5,087 nt of DNA from Nitrososphaerales archaeon (GTDB lineage Archaea > Thermoproteota > Nitrososphaeria > Nitrososphaerales > UBA183), in NCBI GenBank assembly GCA_030045755.1, contig JASIEW010000122.1, positions 1 to 5,087 on the forward strand, given 5' to 3'. Below are positions 1 through 5,087 of the stretch, piece after piece (within the stretch, counting starts at the first letter, position 1; each line of letters opens with the position of its first letter). The notes below the pieces were generated by a model, which worked only from the letters and a program-made list of their open reading frames with translations, was not told where the DNA came from and ran no database searches. Made by a program: the position numbers and the translations under genes.

Positions 1-239
1 TTCAGAGCGCTGGACAGTATGAGTGTTGAAAGCGCGAATGTGCTGAAGGAGAGGACGAAGATGGTAGCGAGCGAAGTCCAGTCCGAGATCAAGCAGAGAA
101 GGAGAGTGATGATTCCCGCGTAGGTCAGCAGGAGGCCCGTAGAAGGGAGGACGAAGAGGTGCCTATAGCGGCTCGCGAGGGCCTCGGTAGCCGATTCCTT
201 TTCAGGACCTCTGCCACTAGTAGACGACGTTGATGACAA
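1..239 (-). CDS. Unidentified membrane protein, 5' portion only (runs off window start)
   Basis: The minus-strand frame is open from a stop at 252-254 to base 1, so only the N-terminal 79 or so residues are visible. The only standard start codon before the hydrophobic part is TTG at 237-239. It gives a polar, Ser/Thr-rich tail (residues 1-23), then a hydrophobic stretch at about 28-52 containing PSTGLLLTYAGIITLLLC, an Asp-Trp turn near 53-54, and a second hydrophobic stretch from about 57 to the edge (TIFVLSFSTFALSTLIL). This looks like two adjacent transmembrane helices of a multi-pass protein. The frame overlaps the last 23 bases of the Sec61-beta gene, so the two are probably co-transcribed. 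No Shine-Dalgarno sequence precedes the TTG. A GTG at 215-217, touching the secG stop, is better placed for coupling, but its frame ends at 125 and encodes no hydrophobic protein. I do not recognise the family. That a membrane protein is encoded is fairly secure; the start is uncertain. Confidence 0.6.
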   Translation of the reverse strand, partial: MSSTSSTSGRGPEKESATEALASRYRHLFVLPSTGLLLTYAGIITLLLCLISDWTSLATIFVLSFSTFALSTLILSSAL

Positions 240-375
240 TCGACGCGGCGACTAGCCCTATGGCGCCAATCAAAATTATTTCCGGCCTTATCTTCACGCC
301 CTCGGTCTCCTCGTTGAAGAACGTCAGTAGACCTGCGCTCGATGCCGGCATTGGCGCGTTGTCCTTGCCACTCAT
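217..375 (-). CDS. secG: Preprotein translocase subunit SecG / Sec61-beta (archaeal)
   Basis: This 52-residue protein is the small beta subunit of the archaeal SecYEG/Sec61 protein-conducting channel in the cytoplasmic membrane. It assists SecY and SecE in secretion and membrane-protein insertion. Three parts are visible in order. First is a short polar cytosolic tail (residues 1-8). Second is the family signature PMPASSAGLLTFFNEETEG at 8-26, followed by a basic-proline segment VKIRPE at 27-32; this matches the archaeal pattern of Ser-Ala-Gly-Leu, an aromatic pair, an acidic cluster, then Lys-Ile-x-Pro. Third is a single C-terminal transmembrane helix at about 33-51 (IILIGAIGLVAASIVINVV), ending in Tyr. 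Length and architecture are typical of the family. ATG at 373-375 is the only start in frame after the upstream stop at 403-405. A purine-rich ribosome-binding motif lies 16 bases upstream, farther than ideal, and a four-codon ORF sits between them. The gene is divergent from glyA, and its end overlaps the downstream membrane-protein frame. Confidence 0.9.
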   Translation of the reverse strand: MSGKDNAPMPASSAGLLTFFNEETEGVKIRPEIILIGAIGLVAASIVINVVY

Positions 376-386
376 GTAGTCGCCAT
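372..386 (-). promoter_or_regulatory. Possible four-codon leader ORF overlapping the secG start
   Basis: On the minus strand, ATG GCG ACT ACA TGA (peptide MATT) begins 5 bases after the purine-rich motif GGAGAGG, which is ideal spacing. Its TGA stop overlaps the secG ATG in an ATGA arrangement, in a different frame. This is the classic geometry for termination-reinitiation coupling. It could be chance, or it could reflect a sequencing indel that hides a longer secG N-terminus. Confidence 0.35.
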
Positions 387-391
387 TGAGT

Positions 392-398
392 CCTCTCC
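392..398 (-). promoter_or_regulatory. Shine-Dalgarno-like motif upstream of secG
   Basis: Read on the minus strand this is GGAGAGG, complementary to the anti-SD end of 16S rRNA. It lies 5 bases from the ATG at 386 and 16 bases from the secG ATG at 375, so it fits the leader ORF better than secG itself. Confidence 0.45.
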
Positions 399-424
399 AT
401 TCTTAAGGATAACGCATTCATTTC

Positions 425-441
425 TGAAAGCTATAATTATT
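425..441 (+). promoter_or_regulatory. BRE/TATA promoter of glyA (leaderless geometry)
   Basis: A purine-rich GAAAG (a BRE-like element for TFB, 426-430) abuts the TATA-like CTATAATTAT at 431-440. The TATA centre is about 26 bases upstream of the glyA ATG at 462, the normal archaeal TATA-to-start-site distance. Transcription should therefore begin at or within a few bases of the start codon. The lack of any Shine-Dalgarno sequence before the ATG supports a leaderless mRNA. Confidence 0.65.
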
Positions 442-445
442 GACA
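432..445 (-). promoter_or_regulatory. Candidate TATA element for secG, shared with the glyA promoter
   Basis: The core ATAATTAT (433-440) reads the same on both strands, so it could also be bound in the opposite orientation. A minus-strand start about 26 bases away would fall near 409-411. That would give secG a leader of about 34 bases containing the GGAGAGG motif and the four-codon ORF. The flank on the BRE side for this direction is less purine-rich than for glyA, so this assignment is weaker. The AT-rich TCCTTAAGA near 403-411 is an alternative. Confidence 0.4.
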
Positions 446-461
446 TTCCTTTTCGTAACTC

Positions 462-1751
462 ATGCCATCCTACGACTCTGAGTTCAAGTCGGTCTTGTCG
501 AAGGTGAGGGCGCATGAGAAGTGGTTCGCCCAGAGTCTGCCAATGATAGCAAGCGAGAACGTCGCTTCGAAGCCTGTCAGAGACGTGCTTTCTTCTGACT
601 TGGGTCACAGGTATGCCGAAGGGTGGCCAGGGGAGCGGGTCTACGCGGGCTGTAGGTTCATCGATCAGATCGAGTTGCAGGCAATCGATCTGGGGAAGAA
701 GCTGTTCAAGGCGGAGTTCATAGACGTAAGGCCGATATCCGGAGTGGTAGCAAACCTCGCGGTCTACTCGGCGTTCAGCCAACCTGGGGACACCATGACC
801 GCTCTGTCCATCCCTAACGGCGGTCACATCTCACATGGGAAGAGAGATTTCTCGGGTTCGGCTGGTCTCGTCCACTCCCTGGAAATCGAGTATTACGTTT
901 TCGACAAGGATGAGATGAATATAGACGTCGATGCGACCAAGAAGAAACTCGACGGAATCAAGTCGCTCAAAATCGCCATGTTCGGAGCAAGCCTGTTCCT
1001 GTTCCCTCATCCAGTAAAGGAACTGGCCGACACGGTCAAGGGGAATGGGGGAGTGGTCTGCTATGATGCTGCCCACGTCGTCGGTCTGGTCGCGGGTGGG
1101 ATGTTTCAGGACCCTCTTAGAGAAGGCGCTCAGGTCATGACGTTCAGCACCCACAAGACGCTCTTTGGGCCACAAGGCGGTGCCGTTGTGTCCAGCGGGG
1201 TCTTCGCAGACCAGCTGAAGAAGGCTGTGTTCCCAGGGACGACGAGCAATCATCACCTTCACAGCGTCGCCGGCAAGGCGTTGGCTTTCGCTGAATATCT
1301 TCAGTTCGGGAGGAAGTATGCGCGAGATGTGGTCAGGAACGCGCAGGCGTTAGCCCAAGAGTTGGCCGCGTTGGGAGAGAACGTTCTAGGAGAGAAGAAC
1401 GGATACACCAAGTCTCATCAGGTGGCGGTCGACGTCACCAAGTATTCTGATGGAGGCGTCATCGAGAAGTTGCTCGAGAGCCAGAACATAATCGCCAACA
1501 GGCAGTTGATACCAGGAGACTTGAAAGCGGGCCGGCACTTCACCAACCCTGGCGGCATACGACTCGGCGTGGCCGAACTGACGAGACTCGGGATGGGGAG
1601 GGGGGAGATGAGAGAGGTCGCCGAGGTCCTGCACCTGGCGCTGACAGGAGAGAAGAAGCGCGAGGTGGTCGCGAGGACGAAGGAACTCAGAAGGGACTTC
1701 CAGACCGTCAGGTATTCGTTCCACGACTCACCGGCTTATTCCTTCCGCTAG
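462..1751 (+). CDS. glyA: Serine hydroxymethyltransferase, archaeal type
   Basis: A 429-residue cytosolic PLP enzyme that interconverts serine and glycine while passing a one-carbon unit to or from a reduced pterin carrier (tetrahydrofolate, or tetrahydromethanopterin in some archaea). It supplies glycine and C1 units. Visible family landmarks include the N-terminal MIASENVAS block (28-36, with Ser31 and Glu32) and HRYAEGWPGERVYAGC (49-64), which holds the conserved Tyr51, Glu53 and Tyr61. Further on are NGGHISHG in the carrier/PLP region, YDAAHVVGL with Asp202 for the PLP ring nitrogen and His205, the Schiff-base lysine Lys232 in FSTHKTLFGPQGG, and GGIRLGVAELTRLGM with Arg367 for the substrate carboxylate. 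All key residues are intact. The length is close to archaeal homologues (bacterial GlyA is about 417). The start is supported by the homologous N-terminus and by the TATA box about 26 bases upstream. The 3' end overlaps the convergent DP2 gene by 24 bases. Which C1 carrier it uses cannot be read from the sequence. Confidence 0.96.
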   Translation: MPSYDSEFKSVLSKVRAHEKWFAQSLPMIASENVASKPVRDVLSSDLGHRYAEGWPGERVYAGCRFIDQIELQAIDLGKKLFKAEFIDVRPISGVVANLAVYSAFSQPGDTMTALSIPNGGHISHGKRDFSGSAGLVHSLEIEYYVFDKDEMNIDVDATKKKLDGIKSLKIAMFGASLFLFPHPVKELADTVKGNGGVVCYDAAHVVGLVAGGMFQDPLREGAQVMTFSTHKTLFGPQGGAVVSSGVFADQLKKAVFPGTTSNHHLHSVAGKALAFAEYLQFGRKYARDVVRNAQALAQELAALGENVLGEKNGYTKSHQVAVDVTKYSDGGVIEKLLESQNIIANRQLIPGDLKAGRHFTNPGGIRLGVAELTRLGMGRGEMREVAEVLHLALTGEKKREVVARTKELRRDFQTVRYSFHDSPAYSFR

Positions 1752-4700
1752 CGCCGGCTTGAAGTAGTCGGTGAGCTCCGTCTGGTCGTTGTTCCTAGGG
1801 CCATGGAATAGTTGGTCGAGTTCCCTTTGCATCATGTCGAGCCTGCTCCTGAGGTACGGATCAACCTCGTATTCGCGAGCGAGCCTCTGGGCTATCGATA
1901 GGTACTTCTCGACCGAGGCGCGCGTAAGAGTCCCCCTCACTTCTCCGCCGCAGTTTGGGCATGACCAAGAGAGCGGGGGTCTGCGCAGTGTGATTCCGCA
2001 CTTCTTGCATTTGAAAGACTGAGTGGCGTATTTCTTCGCGTTGCCCATTATGTCTCTGATCAGGTGCGTCTTGATTATGGACTCGACGACCTCCTTTGTG
2101 GAGACGGCCTCTATGGCAATCGCGACTTCAATCTGCTTGGAGATTTTCTCGTTGAGAGTGCGCAGAGTCGAATATGCCCCCCGAGAGCGCTTGGTCGTAA
2201 TCGCAGACGTTGGGTGTGTGAATCCATACCCATAGAATTGCTTCTCGTTCGTCAATCTTGACCCTATCAGTTCTATCAGGTTCTCGACCAAGCCTGAGCT
2301 CGGAGTCGTCCGGGTGGCCTCGTAGAATTCGCGCGGGTAGGAGGAGGCGATGTCAAAGTTGTGGGCCTGTTCGTCCACCTCCGCTGGTAGTAGTATCGGC
2401 TGAACGAGCAGCGGGGTATCCATCATTCCGCCGATTTGCTGCGGCACGTACTGAAGTGAGAAATTGAGGAGGGCGTCCAAGAGGAGGAGCAGAGAGTCGC
2501 CGTCTCCGTCGCAGTCGCGCCGCTTCGCCGAGTGCCAGTAAGGATTTGCGAAGCAGACCTGGGTCGGAGAGAACCCCACGATCCGCGCGGCCACGCCCAC
2601 CGAGGTGTGCGGAGCCAGACCTATGACGAGCTTTCCTTTCAGGTCAAGACTGGAGTGGACGTTGTAGTAGGGCTGCAGCCCGTACACACTCTCCAGCTCG
2701 TCGTCTACGAACTGGGCCATCTTCACTAGGTCGGGAGCGATCTCCTCCGGGATGATTATGTCTTGGGGCTTCAGCTCCAGCAACTGGTCGTCCCTTTCAA
2801 GACTGTTCCCTTCATGGTCGACTTTGTAGCCGAGTTTGACGAGCGCCTCGGGTGTATCTCTGATGTCCTTGGGCCTGAAGTGAGTCAGCGGCGCGTTCGT
2901 TATGTCTATCCTGAGCGTTCCATCCTTGTATACGAAAACCTGGTGTCTGCTCCTGATTATGCCCTTCTCAAGGGGTTCGGGAGTCTTCGAGACGCTTGTC
3001 AGTCCTCTCACGCCTTTGACAGGTTTGGAGGAGTCGTAGTGGATTCTTGCCTTTATGTCGTTCAGCCTGCCTCGCAAATCCAGCTCGATTTGCGAATAGG
3101 ACACGGTCTTTGCCTTGCAGTTGCTGCATGTGTCCTCTGACGTTGTCGCCCCGCACCTCGGGCACGACTTGTACGAGACTGTCGCATTGCCGCACACTTG
3201 GCACCTAGGGGAGATCCTCCTCTTGCTGCACTCTTGGCAGTACAAGTTGACAACCTCGGCCCTGAGGTCCGTCTGCCGCGCTGCGGCGAACAGGTCTCTA
3301 GACGCGCCTCCAGCCAGCCCTACTGGGAATAGTGTGTGGACGGGCGGCTTCAGACGCCTGGCCATCGCCTTCTCTGGCCTTCCGACCCTGATGCCGACTG
3401 TCGTCGTCCGCTGCTTGCCCAACTGGACTCCAGAGAGTCTGTAGACCATCTCGATGGAATCGCCCGTTTGTTGCACGTCCGACTCTTCGCCTATCCTTAG
3501 GAGAGCTTGGACAATCAGAGCCCAGTCTCCTTCAATCACTGCGAAGTCCCTCTCGACGGAGTGTTCGATCAGGGAGTCCTTGAGAACCTGTTCCATACCG
3601 TTTTCCTTTATGTTGACTAGGACATTGCGGCCTTCGATGTGGCTTTCTTGCCTTAGCCTGATCAGGTCGGAAGGATTTGTTCCGTCGAACCTGGGAGTGT
3701 AGTCTGGATGCAACGGAGTCCCGAGAGTGCGTGAGATGACGAGAGCCTCGGTGATGGTTGGCCGGGCACCGATTGGAAGGGAGCACAGCGTGGTCGCTCT
3801 TTCCTTCGACAAGCCCGCGCTAGCGAGCCTTTCATACGCCTCCGGGACGTCAGTTAGAGCCTGCCTGAAGTCCTGTACCCACCATTCTGGGACGTATGGT
3901 GAGGGCGGTAGAGCCTTGTTGTTCTCCAGGAAGTCACCGTAGCTGATCAGAACGTCACCGAGATCAATGATTTTCGCGAGGTTCTCACGGAGACGCTCTG
4001 CGTCCTCGACGGTGGGGACCCTCACGACTGACCCGTCCTTCAGCAAGACGGTGGGGCAGGCTATGGAGTCCACGAACGCTATGGTCGCGGCCTTTCCTGG
4101 CATGTCGACCTTCACCTGAGTCCCGGTAACGACCGGGTAGTCTAGAAGTGTTGCAACCGCCGGATGGATTCCGATGGTAGACAGGCCGGTGTTCACTGAT
4201 CTCCCGTACCTCAGCCTGAACCCGCCCTTCCTTTTTGGCATTGAGAGAACTGCGCGGCCGGATATGACCTCCTCGAAGTGTGCCCCAGCTTTTTCTGTCT
4301 CGTTGGTCGTCTGTTGAGTTCCTCCTTTGAGTTGCGAGAGGAAGTCCCAGCCCGATATGTTGAGGCTCGCAAGCTTCTTCGAGAGTTTGTTCGCGCGACC
4401 GATGACGCCATCGTTGAGGACCCTGAGAGCGCCTCCTCTGAGTCTGTCGGTTGCTACGCGTTTGAGACCTCTGTGGACTACGACCTCGATTGGATCTGTC
4501 TCGATTCCGTCGATCTCCACCGGAAGGTTTGATATGGCTGCCCTGATGTCGTCGTCGGTCACTTTGAACTGGAAGTTGCCTACGTCTCTCTCGTAGATTC
4601 TAAGTTCCTCGGCAAACCTGTCGATTTCCGGCTGGTTGGCCCTGTAGTTTCCAAGGCCGAGTTTCTTTCCCGTGATGTCGGCGATCACCAGAGAGAACGC

Positions 4701-5087
4701 GGCCTCCGTCCCTCCGGCCGATCGCATAGGTCCTGCGTATGAGACGGAGACATACTCGCTGTTGTCGTCGTTTTGCTTTATCAGGACGCTCGATATGCCC
4801 TCGAGCGGAGCGACGGTGACTCCGTCCGTCATCACTGCCAGGCCGGCCCTGACTCCGTAGTTGAGGGCCTCCTCTCTTTCTAGGGCGCCAAATTTCCCGA
4901 GCGCAATCTCTTGTGAGATGGATAGTGCGGCTCTCTCCTTTGATGTCGACCTTAGCAGCTCGCGGAGTCTGTCGACCAATCCGTTGAATTGGTCAAGTCG
5001 GAGCATCTGGTTGACGCGGTCTGCCAAGTCGAACACAGTCTTGCTCTCGACAATTTCCAGTGGGTCCAGTCCTTTCATTCTAGCGGC
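1728..5087 (-). CDS. polC: DNA polymerase D large (catalytic) subunit DP2, N-terminus beyond the window
   Basis: DP2 is the polymerase subunit of the heterodimeric archaeal replicative PolD; its partner DP1 (exonuclease) is not in view. Visible protein is 1119 residues; numbering here counts from the Met encoded at 5076-5078. Landmarks in order: YAGPMRSAGG (114-123), GRPEKA (566-571) and KPPVHTLFP (577-585). Next is an eight-cysteine double zinc ribbon (Cys614, 617, 626, 629, 639, 642, 651, 654), then PLTHFRP and GLAPHTSVG. The active-site motif KRRDCDGDGD has Asp857 and Asp859 matching the catalytic aspartates, followed by LLLLLDALLNFS. A second zinc site lies near the C-terminus (Cys1024, 1027, 1040, 1043), and a PIP box QTELTDYF (1099-1106) sits 10 residues from the end. 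No intein interrupts the active site, a known intein location in this family. The frame stays open through 5087 (Ala-Ala-Arg before the Met). From memory, Pyrococcus DP2 has a few dozen more residues ahead of the matching ...GKDP segment, so 5078 is probably not the true start. Asn-to-Asp and Glu-to-Gly changes in the active-site motif are unusual. Confidence 0.96.
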   Translation of the reverse strand, partial: AARMKGLDPLEIVESKTVFDLADRVNQMLRLDQFNGLVDRLRELLRSTSKERAALSISQEIALGKFGALEREEALNYGVRAGLAVMTDGVTVAPLEGISSVLIKQNDDNSEYVSVSYAGPMRSAGGTEAAFSLVIADITGKKLGLGNYRANQPEIDRFAEELRIYERDVGNFQFKVTDDDIRAAISNLPVEIDGIETDPIEVVVHRGLKRVATDRLRGGALRVLNDGVIGRANKLSKKLASLNISGWDFLSQLKGGTQQTTNETEKAGAHFEEVISGRAVLSMPKRKGGFRLRYGRSVNTGLSTIGIHPAVATLLDYPVVTGTQVKVDMPGKAATIAFVDSIACPTVLLKDGSVVRVPTVEDAERLRENLAKIIDLGDVLISYGDFLENNKALPPSPYVPEWWVQDFRQALTDVPEAYERLASAGLSKERATTLCSLPIGARPTITEALVISRTLGTPLHPDYTPRFDGTNPSDLIRLRQESHIEGRNVLVNIKENGMEQVLKDSLIEHSVERDFAVIEGDWALIVQALLRIGEESDVQQTGDSIEMVYRLSGVQLGKQRTTTVGIRVGRPEKAMARRLKPPVHTLFPVGLAGGASRDLFAAARQTDLRAEVVNLYCQECSKRRISPRCQVCGNATVSYKSCPRCGATTSEDTCSNCKAKTVSYSQIELDLRGRLNDIKARIHYDSSKPVKGVRGLTSVSKTPEPLEKGIIRSRHQVFVYKDGTLRIDITNAPLTHFRPKDIRDTPEALVKLGYKVDHEGNSLERDDQLLELKPQDIIIPEEIAPDLVKMAQFVDDELESVYGLQPYYNVHSSLDLKGKLVIGLAPHTSVGVAARIVGFSPTQVCFANPYWHSAKRRDCDGDGDSLLLLLDALLNFSLQYVPQQIGGMMDTPLLVQPILLPAEVDEQAHNFDIASSYPREFYEATRTTPSSGLVENLIELIGSRLTNEKQFYGYGFTHPTSAITTKRSRGAYSTLRTLNEKISKQIEVAIAIEAVSTKEVVESIIKTHLIRDIMGNAKKYATQSFKCKKCGITLRRPPLSWSCPNCGGEVRGTLTRASVEKYLSIAQRLAREYEVDPYLRSRLDMMQRELDQLFHGPRNNDQTELTDYFKPALAEGISR

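Noticed and set aside
125..421. 98-codon minus-strand ORF across the secG region
   Set aside because: It is Arg/Ser-rich with no family resemblance. The alternative frame over the same bases gives a clear Sec61-beta protein, and a third gives a hydrophobic membrane protein.
376..461. Riboswitch or structured leader upstream of glyA
   Set aside because: The promoter geometry predicts a start at or next to the ATG, leaving no leader. No obvious stem-loop or glycine/THF riboswitch-like motif is visible in the 86-bp gap.
372..827. 151-codon minus-strand ORF opposite the glyA 5' end
   Set aside because: It is antisense to well-conserved SHMT sequence, has no recognisable motifs, and crosses the glyA promoter. 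Only its last four codons coincide with the leader micro-ORF discussed above.
831..1262. 143-codon minus-strand ORF inside glyA
   Set aside because: Antisense shadow of conserved SHMT codons in GC-rich sequence. It has no promoter, ribosome-binding site or recognisable domain.
2496..2560. Possible intein at the PolD active site
   Set aside because: The motif reads straight through from NPYWHSAKRRD to DALLNFS with no insertion, so the extein is uninterrupted.
2763..3140. 125-codon plus-strand ORF inside DP2 (and several shorter ones along 1771-4860)
   Set aside because: All lie opposite a continuous DP2 frame with family motifs throughout. Their translations show no coherent domains.
3117..3239. 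Cysteine-rich stretch considered as an inserted separate zinc-finger protein
   Set aside because: It is in frame with DP2 and sits between the KPPVH and PLTHFRP blocks, where PolD large subunits normally have cysteine pairs. It is a native zinc-ribbon region.

Overview
This is an archaeal housekeeping window. It holds four protein genes, and two of them run off the window ends. Three families are recognisable by eye: the Sec61-beta/SecG subunit of the archaeal translocon, an archaeal-type serine hydroxymethyltransferase (GlyA), and the large catalytic subunit DP2 of the archaea-specific DNA polymerase D. PolD excludes Bacteria and, as far as is known, the classical Crenarchaeota. Moderately GC-rich coding sequence, a leaderless-looking promoter and a PolD gene fit a Nitrososphaerota/Bathyarchaeia-like or Thermoplasmata-like archaeon, but I cannot settle the lineage by eye.

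Layout. Positions 1-239 (minus) are the 5' part of an unidentified membrane protein that leaves the window at base 1. Positions 217-375 (minus) are a 52-residue Sec61-beta gene whose 3' end overlaps the membrane-protein frame. Positions 376-461 are an 86-bp divergent promoter region with one AT-rich, palindromic TATA-like core. Positions 462-1751 (plus) are glyA, apparently transcribed without a leader. Positions 1728-5087 (minus) are DP2, converging on glyA with a 24-bp tail-to-tail overlap and continuing past the right edge, so its true N-terminus is not in view.

The genes serve different processes: protein export and membrane insertion, C1/glycine metabolism, and replication. No shared pathway is evident. 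The compact arrangement links them: overlapping minus-strand genes, a shared divergent promoter, and overlapping convergent 3' ends. I see no RNA genes, mobile elements, CRISPR arrays, inteins or clear terminators, and no new multi-gene system. The points most worth a second look are the four-codon leader ORF overlapping the secG start, the single palindromic TATA between divergent genes, the altered residues in the PolD active-site motif, and the PIP box beside the convergent overlap.
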